NCBI GenBank assembly: GCA_964640955.1
Contig: CAZXJI010000006.1
Span: 1-64,000, forward strand
Reading direction: 5' to 3'
Origin: CAXXOK01 sp964640955
GTDB taxonomy: Bacteria > Bacillota > Clostridia > Christensenellales > Aristaeellaceae
Length of the DNA stretch: 64,000 nucleotides
The position numbers were made by a program, and so were the translations under genes. Below, piece by piece: positions 43,574-52,439 of the stretch. Below the pieces are notes generated by a model. That model was not told where the DNA came from, did not search any database, and was given only the letters and a program-made list of their open reading frames with translations. Each line of letters starts with the position of its first letter. The first letter of the stretch is position 1.

Positions 43574-44602
43574 TCAGGGCAGGGGAATGGCGGCGACCGA
43601 ATCCCGCTCGATGAGCGTAAAGGGTACGTCGATGTGCGTCGGGGTTTCCACCGTGCCTTTGATCACGTTGAGCAGAAGCGTCATCGCGTGCATGCCCAGC
43701 TCCCGCGGATGCACGTCGATGGTGGTCAGCGCCGGGGTGTGGTACTGGCCGGCCTGGGTGTTGTTGAAGCTCACGATGCTTACGTCCTGGGGCACGCTCA
43801 GGCCGAGCGTGAGCAGAAAGCCGTTGAGCCCGATGGAAAGCGGATCGTCCATGCTGACCACGGCGGTGGGGCGGTCGGGATCGCGGAAGATTTCGCCCAG
43901 ATGGGTAAAGTCCGGCATGTTTTCGATCATCCTCGTGGGAACGATCCAATCCTCCCGCACGGGCGCGCCGAATTCGGCCATGGCCTGGCGGAAGCCCCGC
44001 AGGCGGCTGTCCATCATGATGAAGCGGTTGTCGTACCCCAGGAACAGGATACGCCTGTGCCCGCGGGAGAGCAGATAGCGCGACGCCTCGTACCCGGCCC
44101 GGACGTTGTCGTTATCGACGTAGTAGCTGTGCTCCGGGTCCAGCGGGTGGCCGATCTCCACCATCGGGAGCGATATGCCGCCGTTCTGGCCCTGCGGCGC
44201 GGTGAGGGTGGACAGGCAGATGAGCCCCGAGGCGAAGCCGCTGTCGGCCATATCGCGCATGGCGTCGGCCTCGCTCATGTTTTCCGCGCCGGTGCTCAAA
44301 AGCATGTGGTAGCGGCGCTCGCCCGCCACCTTGCCCAGCCCCTGCAACACCGCCGGGTAGAACGGGTGGCCCATGCTGGCCGCGGCCGATTCCGCGAACA
44401 GCACGCCCACGATGCGCGTTTCCTGCTTGACCAGGCTGCGCGCCATCTGATTGGGGTGAAAGTCCAGCGCCTTGGCCACCTGGCGCACGCGCTGGCGAAC
44501 TTCCAGGGAGATGCGCGGGTTGTCGCGCAGGGCGCGGCTGACCGTGGAGGGGGAAACCTCCGCCAGCCTCGCGACGTCTTTGATGGTTGCTTTCGCGGCC
44601 AT
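43574..44602 (-). CDS. LacI/GalR-family repressor
   Basis: The 342 residues show the LacI helix-turn-helix and hinge (MAAKATIKDVARLAEVSPST, with the hinge helix near 48-58) and a periplasmic-binding-protein-like effector domain. Its HTH and its own operator CAAACGTTTG fit the family. The effector is probably a maltodextrin or glucoside, judging from the co-transcribed GH13 gene. AAGGAGGAGG lies just before the ATG at 44602; the frame stays open for a further 132 codons but without a site. Confidence 0.92.
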   Translation of the reverse strand: MAAKATIKDVARLAEVSPSTVSRALRDNPRISLEVRQRVRQVAKALDFHPNQMARSLVKQETRIVGVLFAESAAASMGHPFYPAVLQGLGKVAGERRYHMLLSTGAENMSEADAMRDMADSGFASGLICLSTLTAPQGQNGGISLPMVEIGHPLDPEHSYYVDNDNVRAGYEASRYLLSRGHRRILFLGYDNRFIMMDSRLRGFRQAMAEFGAPVREDWIVPTRMIENMPDFTHLGEIFRDPDRPTAVVSMDDPLSIGLNGFLLTLGLSVPQDVSIVSFNNTQAGQYHTPALTTIDVHPRELGMHAMTLLLNVIKGTVETPTHIDVPFTLIERDSVAAIPLP

Positions 44603-44679
44603 AGTCCTCCTCCTTCTGGTCGACGGTGCGGGTGCGCGGCCAAACGGCGGCATCGCGGGCGGTCGGCCGTCCGGATGTG

Positions 44680-44727
44680 CAAACGTTTGGACCATAGCAT
44701 CATACCGTGTCGCCGCGCGCTTGTCAA
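44680..44727 (-). promoter_or_regulatory. lacI promoter with palindromic operator
   Basis: On the minus strand, -35 TTGACA (44727-44722), 17-bp spacer, -10 TATGAT (44704-44699). The palindrome CAAACGTTTG (44680-44689) lies just downstream of the start point. It is a LacI-family half-site arrangement and implies autorepression; it also resembles a cre site, so CcpA control is an alternative. Confidence 0.8.
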
Positions 44728-44804
44728 GGGTGGCGCCGCGAACGCAAACCGGGCGCGAAGCCCTCCGAAAGGCCGCGGACGGGGCGATTTCCAAGCAAAT
44801 TGGC

Positions 44805-44833
44805 TTGACATCGCGTAAAGCGGCTTTTATAAT
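44805..44833 (+). promoter_or_regulatory. Sigma-A promoter of the transketolase genes
   Basis: -35 TTGACA (44805-44810), 17-bp spacer, -10 TATAAT (44828-44833), a consensus promoter. The leader of about 190 nt (44840-45028) is GC-rich and contains a short GCAC-GCGG-GTGC hairpin followed by GTTTTTT, a weak attenuator candidate. Confidence 0.9.
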
Positions 44834-45028
44834 AGGTACGAACATTTGCAACCGCCTGCGCCTGCGAAGCTTGCGCCAGTCAAGCGGCGCGGCACGCGGG
44901 TGCGTTTTTTCGCCGGGCGCCGCCGAGGCGGCCGAGGGGAAAGGCGCACGCCCCGGCGGCGACGCGGCGCGGAGAACGGCGGTCGTGAACGGCCGCACTC
45001 ATCCGCAAAGGAATAAGGAGAGATCGAC

Positions 45029-45841
45029 ATGACTATCCAAGAGCTTGAGGCTACGTGCAAGCAGGTTCGGCGCGATATCATCAACATGACCGCCGACGCG
45101 GCCAGCGGCCATCCCGGCGGCTCCCTGTCCGTTACGGAGATCCTCGTCGCCCTGTACTTTGCCAAAATGAACGTCGACCCGAAGAACCCCGGCGATCCGG
45201 GCCGCGACCGCATGGTGCTTTCCAAGGGGCACGCGACGCCCGCGCTTTACGGGGTGCTCGGCCGCAGGGGCTATTTTTCCCCGGACCTGTTCCCGACCTT
45301 CCGCCAGCTGCACAGCCCCCTGCAGGGCCACCCCGATATGAGGAAGTGCACCGGCGTGGACGCCTCCACCGGCTCGCTGGGACAGGGCGCTTCCATCGCC
45401 ACCGGCATGGCGCTGGGCGCCAAGCACATCGGCAACCCTTGCCACGTGTACGCGGTGCTGGGCGACGGCGAATGCCAGGAAGGGCTGATCTGGGAAGCCT
45501 CCATGGCGGCCGCGCACTATAAGCTGGATAACCTCACCTTCCTCGTGGATTACAACGGCCTGCAGATCGACGGCAGCAACTGCCAGGTGATGAGCCTGGG
45601 CGATTTGCCCGGCAAGTTTGCCGCCTTCGGCTTCCACGTGATCGAGGTGAAGGACGGCAACGACATCAGCCAGGTGCTTTCCGCGCTGGATCAGCCCGCC
45701 GAGGAAGGCAAGCCCACCTGCATCGTCTGCCATACCGTGAAGGGCAAGGGCGTTTCCTTTATGGAAAACCAGGTAGGCTGGCACGGCAAGGCCCCGAACG
45801 AAGAACAGCGCGCGCAGGCGCTGAAGGAATTGGAGGCGTAA
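45029..45841 (+). CDS. Transketolase, N-terminal (TPP-binding) subunit
   Basis: Split transketolases transfer two-carbon units in the pentose phosphate pathway. This 270-residue part has the substrate and TPP loops SGHPGGSLS and KGHATPALYG and the TPP-metal motif G145DGE ... N176. The second half is encoded 2 bases downstream, and the RBS of that gene lies inside the end of this one. The split form is common in Clostridia and archaea and is not a frameshift. AAGGAG precedes the ATG. Confidence 0.95.
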   Translation: MTIQELEATCKQVRRDIINMTADAASGHPGGSLSVTEILVALYFAKMNVDPKNPGDPGRDRMVLSKGHATPALYGVLGRRGYFSPDLFPTFRQLHSPLQGHPDMRKCTGVDASTGSLGQGASIATGMALGAKHIGNPCHVYAVLGDGECQEGLIWEASMAAAHYKLDNLTFLVDYNGLQIDGSNCQVMSLGDLPGKFAAFGFHVIEVKDGNDISQVLSALDQPAEEGKPTCIVCHTVKGKGVSFMENQVGWHGKAPNEEQRAQALKELEA

Positions 45842-45843
45842 CC

Positions 45844-46764
45844 ATGAGCGAAAAGAAAGCCACCCGCGTCGCCTACGGCGAAGCGCTTGTAGAATTGGGC
45901 AAGACGAACGAAAAGATCGTCGTTCTGGACGCCGACCTGGCGTCCGCCACCATGACCAAGTATTTTAAGGACGCCTATCCCGACCGCCATTTCGAATGCG
46001 GCATCGCCGAGGCCGACCTGGTGGACCTGAGCGTGGGCATGAGCACGATGGGCCTCACGCCCTTCTGCTCCACGTTCGCGGTGTTCGCGGGGCGTTGCTT
46101 CGAGCAGATTCGCAACTCCGTATGCTACCCGCACAACAACGTGAAGCTCGCCTTCACCCACGCGGGGCTCACCGTGGGCGAAGACGGCGGCAGCCACCAG
46201 GCCATCGAGGACGTGGCGCTGATGCGCGTGCTGCCCGGCATGACGGTGATCGCCCCCTGCGACGTCAACGAGACCCGCAAGGCCGTCGCGGCCGCCGCCG
46301 AGATCGACGGCCCCGTGTACCTGCGCCTGGCGCGCCTGCCCACCGCGATCTTCGACGATATGCCCTTCACCGTCGGCAAGGGTCACGTGATGCGCGAAGG
46401 CAAGGACGCGGTGATCTTCACCTACGGCACGATGGTGGAGGTTTCGCTGGACGCGGCCAAACTGCTGGCCGACAAGGGCATGGACGTGGCCGTGGTGAAC
46501 ATGGCGACCATCAAGCCCCTGGACGAGGAGCTGACCCTCGCGTATGCCAACAAGTGCGGCAAGGTGTTCACCGTCGAGGAGCACAGCGTCATCGGCGGGC
46601 TGGGCGACGCGGTAGCCGCCGCTCTGGCGGGCAAGGGCGCCTTTACGTTTGATAAGATCGGCGTGGAGGATCGCTTCGGCCAGTCCGGCAAGCCCATGGA
46701 CGTGCTGCGCGAGTACGGCCTGTGCGCCGACCAGATCGCGGAGCGGATTTTCGCCGCGAAGTAA
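45844..46764 (+). CDS. Transketolase, C-terminal subunit
   Basis: The 306 residues hold the pyrimidine-binding and C-terminal domains: ECGIAEADLVDLSVGMS with the Glu that activates TPP, FAVFAGRCFEQIRNSV and THAGLTVGEDGGSHQA. With the preceding subunit it forms the active enzyme. In some clostridia a similar pair is annotated as DXP synthase, but the separate N-terminal subunit and the motifs favour transketolase. Confidence 0.93.
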   Translation: MSEKKATRVAYGEALVELGKTNEKIVVLDADLASATMTKYFKDAYPDRHFECGIAEADLVDLSVGMSTMGLTPFCSTFAVFAGRCFEQIRNSVCYPHNNVKLAFTHAGLTVGEDGGSHQAIEDVALMRVLPGMTVIAPCDVNETRKAVAAAAEIDGPVYLRLARLPTAIFDDMPFTVGKGHVMREGKDAVIFTYGTMVEVSLDAAKLLADKGMDVAVVNMATIKPLDEELTLAYANKCGKVFTVEEHSVIGGLGDAVAAALAGKGAFTFDKIGVEDRFGQSGKPMDVLREYGLCADQIAERIFAAK

Positions 46765-46778
46765 TCCGGCAATTGATG

Positions 46779-46815
46779 AAAAGGCGGCGCAGGCTACGGC
46801 CTGCGCCGCCTTTTC
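46779..46815 (+). terminator. Terminator of the transketolase operon
   Basis: AAGGCGGCGCAGGC (46781-46794) pairs with GCCTGCGCCGCCTT, followed by TTCG. It lies directly after the second transketolase gene. A TGG-TATCAT extended -10 (46841-46849) downstream may serve the nitroreductase gene. Confidence 0.75.
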
Positions 46816-46894
46816 GCGCGCGCCGCACCCTTGACGGTTGTGGTATCATCAAGGTACGGCGAATGAACGCGACAACCCGAAAGGAGAACAAGCG

Positions 46895-47404
46895 ATGAAT
46901 ACGACCGAAGCGATCCGCGCGCGCAGAAGCATCCGCAAATACAAGCCGGGGCAAACCATCCCCGAGGAACACGTGCATCAGCTGATGGAGGCCGCCATGT
47001 GCGCGCCCAGCGCCTGCAACTCCCGTCCCTGGGAGTTCGTCGTGGTGAAGGACGCGGCGCTGCGCGGGGAAATCGCTAAAGTGCACCCCTACTGCCGGTC
47101 GCTGCCGGACGCGGCCATGGGCATCGTAGTGTGCGGCCTGCCCGGGGCCCTGCCCAACGCGCCCTGCGAGGGCTTCTGGCCGCAGGACTGCGCGGCGGCG
47201 ACGGAAAACATACTTTTGCAGGCGACGGAGCTGGGCTACGGCACCTGCTGGTGCGGCGTTTACCCGGACAAGGCGCGCGCCGAGGCGATCGCCAGGCTGC
47301 TTAACGTGAGCTCGACGCCCTTTTCCCTGATCCTCGTAGGCGTCGCGGACGAAAGCCCCGCCCGGCGCGGCTTTTTCGACGCCGCGCGGGTGAAGGTGCT
47401 GTAA
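46895..47404 (+). CDS. Nitroreductase-family flavoprotein
   Basis: This 169-residue FMN-dependent oxidoreductase has the short clostridial form: AIRARRSIRKYK (FMN phosphate contact), APSACNSRPWEFVVV and the C-terminal GVADE. Such proteins reduce nitro compounds, flavins or quinones with NAD(P)H; the physiological substrate is unknown. The ATG at 46895 is set by AAAGGAG. Confidence 0.87.
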   Translation: MNTTEAIRARRSIRKYKPGQTIPEEHVHQLMEAAMCAPSACNSRPWEFVVVKDAALRGEIAKVHPYCRSLPDAAMGIVVCGLPGALPNAPCEGFWPQDCAAATENILLQATELGYGTCWCGVYPDKARAEAIARLLNVSSTPFSLILVGVADESPARRGFFDAARVKVL

Positions 47405-47461
47405 ACGGGCAAGCAATGCCCCGTGCCCGAAACGGGCGCGGAAGGATGGGAGGGAACGCGC

Positions 47462-47845
47462 GTGACCGTCGAAGTGCTGCCCCGTTCGTTTACCGTGTGC
47501 AAGGTGGCGGAGCTGTCGCAGGCCGACCTGTCCGCCCCGTTTTGTTTCGCGGGCAGGACCGACGCGGAAGTTTCGCTGGTCTGCCCGACGGAGCGCGCGC
47601 CCGCCGGGGCGCTGGCCCGCGAGGACGGCTGGCGCGCCTTTCGGGTAAAGGGCAGCATGCCCTTTACCCTCACCGGGGTGCTCAGCCGCCTCACGGGGCT
47701 GCTGGCGGAGGCGGGGGTGCCGGTGTTCGCCGTATCCACCTTCGATACGGATTACGTGCTGGTGAAGGCCGAGTGCCTTTCGGACGCGCGGGCCGCGCTC
47801 ACCGCCGGGGGAATCGGCTGGACGGAAGCGGCGAACGGCGATTGA
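47462..47845 (+). CDS. ACT-domain protein (CASTOR/ACT_7-like)
   Basis: The 127-residue protein opens VTVEVLPRSFTVCKV and ends with the ACT-type segment TLTGVLSRLTGLLAEAGVPVFAVSTFDTDYVLV, as in small ACT_7 proteins that probably bind amino acids. The GTG at 47462 is preferred because GGGAGGG lies 6-7 bases upstream; the frame also has a GTG at 47423 without a site. It is probably co-transcribed with the nitroreductase gene. Ligand and partner unknown. Confidence 0.8.
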   Translation: MTVEVLPRSFTVCKVAELSQADLSAPFCFAGRTDAEVSLVCPTERAPAGALAREDGWRAFRVKGSMPFTLTGVLSRLTGLLAEAGVPVFAVSTFDTDYVLVKAECLSDARAALTAGGIGWTEAANGD

Positions 47846-47886
47846 ACACCGGCGCCGCCCCGGCCGCGGGAGATTCGAAAAAGAAG

Positions 47887-47915
47887 TTGACAACACGGGG
47901 GAAAATCGATAAAAT
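47887..47915 (+). promoter_or_regulatory. Sigma-A promoter of tRNA-Gly and tuf
   Basis: -35 TTGACA (47887-47892), 17-bp spacer, -10 TAAAAT (47910-47915), about 30 bases before the tRNA. Confidence 0.85.
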
Positions 47916-47946
47916 AGGCTTTGTCTGGGCGAGGCCGTGCGGACAT

Positions 47947-48020
47947 GCGGGTGTAACTCAATGGCAGAGTTCCAGCTTCCCAAGCTGGTTACGTGGGTTC
48001 GATTCCCATCACCCGCTCCA
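47947..48020 (+). tRNA. tRNA-Gly, anticodon CCC
   Basis: The cloverleaf is complete: acceptor GCGGGTG/CACCCGC, D arm ACTC/GAGT, anticodon arm CCAGC-TTCCCAA-GCTGG with anticodon CCC, T arm TGGG-TTCGATT-CCCA, discriminator T and encoded CCA. It reads GGG. It is transcribed 53 bases ahead of tuf from a shared promoter. Confidence 0.96.
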
Positions 48021-48072
48021 ACCGCATGCAACGTACCGACAATATCGGAAACGATAAGGAGGAATTTACACC

Positions 48073-49287
<1,215 letters not shown>

Positions 49288-49310
49288 GCGAAAGCTTCCA
49301 ATTGTATGTT

Positions 49311-49344
49311 AAAATCCCCGCCGGGTTTGCCCGGCGGGGATTTT
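49311..49344. terminator. Bidirectional terminator after tuf
   Basis: AAAATCCCCGCCGGG pairs with CCCGGCGGGGATTTT around TTTG. It has T tracts on both strands, so it serves tuf and the converging membrane-protein gene. Confidence 0.93.
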
Positions 49345-49357
49345 GCGTGTCGTTCAA

Positions 49358-50326
49358 TTACCGAATCCCAATCCGGAACACCGCCTCGCCCTCAACGGCC
49401 TCGTCCGTGAGCAGCGCGTTGTCCGCGAACGGAACGACGCGGTAAGGATAGCGCAGGGTGAGCATGCCGTTTTCATCCGTGGCGGCCTCGACGGCGGGGC
49501 CGGCGGCGCCCGCGTAGGCAAGCGCCCTTTGCAGGTCTTCCTCGCGGCCGGCGTTCCATTCCTCCTGCGTAAGGCCCCAGTCCGCGTCGAACACGAGCGC
49601 GTCGGACTGTTGCTGCACCTTCGCGGCGTCCAGCCGGGTCAGGTCGAACTCCATCACGCAGATCACGGCCCCGTCCTCGCCCTGGAACTGATCGGTGCAG
49701 TAGCCGGGGAGGGCGGTTTGGCCGTCGGCGCCGATGAACACGTCCCCGTCGCCGTCGTCAAACAGTACCAGCCGCTTGGCGGGATCGGCCATCGTCTCCG
49801 CGGGCGGGCCGTAGCCCTTGTCCGTCCACAGCCAGTGCTCCGTGCGGCTGTCGGGGTCGGCGGGATCGAGCGTATCCGACCAGCAGCCGTCCTCGTCCAG
49901 GTCCAGGACGGAGTGCAGCTCGTCCCCGTCGGGGTTCACGGGCCGGATGGCGAAGCTCAGCGTGGCGATGCCCTCTTCCGGCGCCCAGGACGCGTCCTGT
50001 ACGGTTACGGTCACGAGAGCCGTGCCCGTTTGCACCTGCGGAATGTCGGTGGTCAGGTTGCCGAGAATCGCCTGCTGTTTTTCGGGCTCGTTTTCCTGAT
50101 AGGCGGTGAAACGGTTGTGGTAATACCAGTCCTGTCCCTGGGTGATGACCAGCGCGACCGCCACGCCGGCGATCAGCAGCAGGATCAGCGCGATGACGAG
50201 CGTCCTGCGGATGGTTTTCCTTTTCACGTCGGATTCCTCCTCAAGCGTTCGGAGGGTATCGGCGACGCGCGTGCCGAACGCGGGCGGCGTGGGCCCGAGG
50301 GCGCGGTCCAGATCAGTTTTCGTCAT
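49358..50326 (-). CDS. Single-pass membrane protein co-encoded with an ECF sigma factor (putative anti-sigma factor)
   Basis: The 322 residues begin with a short cytoplasmic part, one membrane helix (about 44-66) and a large outside domain with DWYYHNRFTAYQENEPEKQQAI-type sequence and an acidic DDGDGDVFIG loop. The gene overlaps the sigma gene by 14 bases, the usual place for an anti-sigma factor, but no classic ZAS motif is visible. GGAGGG sets the ATG at 50326. The outside domain is not recognised. Confidence 0.6.
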   Translation of the reverse strand: MTKTDLDRALGPTPPAFGTRVADTLRTLEEESDVKRKTIRRTLVIALILLLIAGVAVALVITQGQDWYYHNRFTAYQENEPEKQQAILGNLTTDIPQVQTGTALVTVTVQDASWAPEEGIATLSFAIRPVNPDGDELHSVLDLDEDGCWSDTLDPADPDSRTEHWLWTDKGYGPPAETMADPAKRLVLFDDGDGDVFIGADGQTALPGYCTDQFQGEDGAVICVMEFDLTRLDAAKVQQQSDALVFDADWGLTQEEWNAGREEDLQRALAYAGAAGPAVEAATDENGMLTLRYPYRVVPFADNALLTDEAVEGEAVFRIGIR

Positions 50327-50798
50327 CGCCGGTTCCCTCCTCTTCAAAGACGATTTTCAGTTTCTTTCGCGCGCGGTGCAGCCGGCATTTCACCGTGCCC
50401 TGCGGCAGTCGAAGCAGCTGGGCGAGCTCCCGGACGGAATAGCCTTCCAGATAATGCAATACCAGCGGCGCGCGGTCGCGGGGGGATAGCGCCTCAAGCG
50501 CGTCCGCCAGCGCCGGCCGTTCCTCGGCGGGAGGCGGCTGCGGCAGGTTCGCGGGGTCGGCGGGCTGCACGCGTTTGCGCCCGCGCAGCGCGGACTTGCA
50601 CTCGTTGATGAGGATGCGCGTCAGCCACGTGCGGAAGTACTGCGGCTCGCGGAGCGTATCGCGTTTCGCCCAGGCCTTGAGCAGCGCTTCCTGCACGGCG
50701 TCGGCGCAATCCGCGCCGTCGGTCAGGTAGCCGCGCGCAACGCGGTAGAGCGAACGCTCCATATCCGTTACCTGCGCGGCGAAGGTTTGCTTGTCCAT
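50313..50798 (-). CDS. ECF-type RNA polymerase sigma factor
   Basis: The 161 residues contain region 2 (YRVARGYLTDGADCADAVQEALLKAW) and region 4 (LEGYSVRELAQLLRLPQGTVKCRLHRARKKL), joined by a Pro-rich linker, the standard SigW/SigV-type size. The ATG at 50798 is set by GAGG. Autoregulation is usual but no promoter was found, and a 163-bp inverted-repeat element begins 27 bases upstream. The stimulus is unknown. Confidence 0.92.
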   Translation of the reverse strand: MDKQTFAAQVTDMERSLYRVARGYLTDGADCADAVQEALLKAWAKRDTLREPQYFRTWLTRILINECKSALRGRKRVQPADPANLPQPPPAEERPALADALEALSPRDRAPLVLHYLEGYSVRELAQLLRLPQGTVKCRLHRARKKLKIVFEEEGTGDDEN

Positions 50799-50824
50799 CC
50801 GGTCTGCCTCGTTTCGTTTCAACG

Positions 50825-50987
50825 TTATTGCTCTGCCAACCGAATCCTGCGCGTCGCGGCAGATCTTTTCGCGTACAGCCGCGTCGCGGAACCTTGAAAC
50901 AGTACCGCTATTCCTGCGGTTCCGCTCCCTGCTCTACGCAAAAATCCCTTGCCGTCTTGGCGCAATCTGTAATTGGCAGAGCAATAA
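50825..50987. mobile_element. 163-bp element with perfect 15-bp terminal inverted repeats
   Basis: TTATTGCTCTGCCAA (50825-50839) and its exact reverse complement (50973-50987) bound a non-coding segment. Inside, GCGGAACC (50886-50893) pairs with GGTTCCGC (50918-50925). AAC lies near both ends (50821-50823, 50988-50990), but one extra G on the left makes a target duplication uncertain. A MITE-like element is the best guess; a sigma-gene regulatory structure is the alternative. Otherwise 50799-51150 shows no gene. Confidence 0.55.
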
Positions 50988-51151
50988 AACACTGATTAGA
51001 GGAAGCATAACACAGAAAGGTTGCGCGCCGGAGACGAAAAGAGGAAGGACACACACGGGAGCGTGCGCATATCGCTCGGAACAAATCATTGCGCTCAGGG
51101 ATGTTTGAAGCCTTCGAAAACAAAAAAATTCGAAAACAGGCAAAAAAGTCC

Positions 51152-51180
51152 TTGCAATTCCGCGCGACTTTCGCTATAAT
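51152..51180 (+). promoter_or_regulatory. Sigma-A promoter of the S10-spc cluster
   Basis: -35 TTGCAA (51152-51157), 17-bp spacer, -10 TATAAT (51175-51180). It is the only promoter recognised ahead of the ribosomal protein genes. Confidence 0.85.
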
Positions 51181-51186
51181 CGTAAC

Positions 51187-51430
51187 GCTGTCTGTTTAGG
51201 GATGAGGCGATAAGTTGCCGCCATGGCCATGGCGGGTAATTATCGCGGACCAGCCCGGCAATCGGGCGACGGACTTGAGGCACCACGGGTGCGAAGGGAA
51301 GCCGGCAAACCTGCCGCGGGGGAAACCGCGCGGAAAGGCGGAGAGGCGAGAGCAATCTCGCCGATTGAAAAGCGGCCGATGGACACGCCCGGAGCGGTGT
51401 ACTTGAGACGAAAGTCAAGGAGGTACAAAA
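51187..51430 (+). ncRNA. Structured leader of the S10 operon
   Basis: A leader of about 240 nt before rpsJ with several hairpins: the perfect palindrome CCGCCATGGCCATGGCGG (51218-51235) with outer GATAA/TTATC pairing, a GCACC/GGTGC hairpin, CCGGCAAACCTGCCG-like pairing and GGCGAGA-GCAA-TCTCGCC (51345-51362). Ribosomal protein L4 regulates S10 operons through leaders in some bacteria, so autoregulation is plausible; no Rfam class was recognised by eye. Confidence 0.45.
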
Positions 51431-51745
51431 ATGGCCAACCAAAAGATTCGCATCAAGCTGAAGGCCTACGAGCACAACCTGATCGACCAGTCCTCCCAAC
51501 GGATCGTGGAGACCGCGAAGCGGACCGGTGCGCGGGTATCCGGCCCCATTCCCCTTCCTACCGAGAAGGAAATCGTCACCATTCTTCGTGCGCCGCACAA
51601 GTACAAGGACAGCCGCGAGCAGTTCGAAATGCGCACCCACAAGCGCCTCATCGACATTCTCAACCCCAACCCGCGCACGGTGGACGCCATGATGAAGCTC
51701 GATCTTCCTGCCGGTGTCGAGATCGAAATCAAGCTGAACAATTAA
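51431..51745 (+). CDS. rpsJ: 30S ribosomal protein S10
   Basis: S10 (104 residues) is part of the 30S head and, as NusE, of antitermination complexes. IRIKLKAYEHNLIDQSSQRIVETAKRTGA-type N terminus and the NPNPRTVDAMMKLDLPAGVEIEIKL end match the family. It is first in the cluster, with a strong AAGGAGG. Confidence 0.97.
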   Translation: MANQKIRIKLKAYEHNLIDQSSQRIVETAKRTGARVSGPIPLPTEKEIVTILRAPHKYKDSREQFEMRTHKRLIDILNPNPRTVDAMMKLDLPAGVEIEIKLNN

Positions 51746-51764
51746 GCAGGAGGTACACGCTATC

Positions 51765-52409
51765 ATGAAAAAAGCGATCGTAGGCAAGAAGATCGGCATG
51801 ACGCAGATCTTCACCGATGACGGCCGCCTCGTTCCCGTGACCGTGGTGGAGGCCGGCCCCTGCAAGGTAGTGCAGAAAAAGAACGTCGAAAGCGACGGTT
51901 ACGAGGCCGTACAGGTCGGCTTCGACACCCTTCCCGAGAACCGCGCCAAAAAGCTGATCAACAAGCCTTTGACGGGCCATTTTCACAAGGCGGGCGTGGC
52001 CCCCGCGCGTTACCTGCGCGAACTGCGTCTGGATAACGCCGCCGAGCTTTCCGTGGGCAGCGATCTGACCGTGAGCCAGTTCGAAGCCGGCGAGAAGATC
52101 GACGTCAGCGGCGTCACCCGCGGCCGCGGCTTTACCGGCGCCATCTACCGCTGGAACCAGCACACCGGCCCCATGGCCCACGGCTCCAAGTACCATCGCG
52201 GCGTGGGCTCCATGAGCGCCAACTCCGACCCTTCCCGCGTATTCAAAAACAAGCACATGCCCGGCCATTACGGCGTGGAGCGCGTGACGGTGCAGAACCT
52301 TGAAATCGTCAAGATCGACGCCGAGCGTAACCTGCTCCTCATCAAGGGCGCGGTGCCCGGTCCCAACGGCGGTCTGCTGCTCGTGCGCAACGCCGTCAAG
52401 GGCGCCTGA
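51765..52409 (+). CDS. rplC: 50S ribosomal protein L3
   Basis: L3 (214 residues) is an early assembly protein near the peptidyl transferase centre. KKAIVGKKIGMTQIF, GVTRGRGFTGAIYRWNQ and the GSKYHRGVGSMSANSDPSRVFKNK loop, which reaches the active site, are typical. AGGAGG precedes the ATG. Confidence 0.97.
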   Translation: MKKAIVGKKIGMTQIFTDDGRLVPVTVVEAGPCKVVQKKNVESDGYEAVQVGFDTLPENRAKKLINKPLTGHFHKAGVAPARYLRELRLDNAAELSVGSDLTVSQFEAGEKIDVSGVTRGRGFTGAIYRWNQHTGPMAHGSKYHRGVGSMSANSDPSRVFKNKHMPGHYGVERVTVQNLEIVKIDAERNLLLIKGAVPGPNGGLLLVRNAVKGA

Positions 52410-52439
52410 TCAAGGCTCGAATGAAGGAGGAAAACATCC

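Noticed and set aside
45029..46764. Frameshifted or broken transketolase
   Set aside because: The two parts meet at a domain boundary, each with its own start, stop and RBS, as in normal split transketolases of Clostridia.
47947..48020. Integration site at tRNA-Gly
   Set aside because: No integrase, no direct repeat of the tRNA 3' end and no phage-like genes are nearby; tuf follows directly.
51218..51362. Known riboswitch (cobalamin- or c-di-GMP-like) before rpsJ
   Set aside because: Some short segments resemble parts of these motifs, but the conserved cores are absent and the downstream genes are ribosomal.
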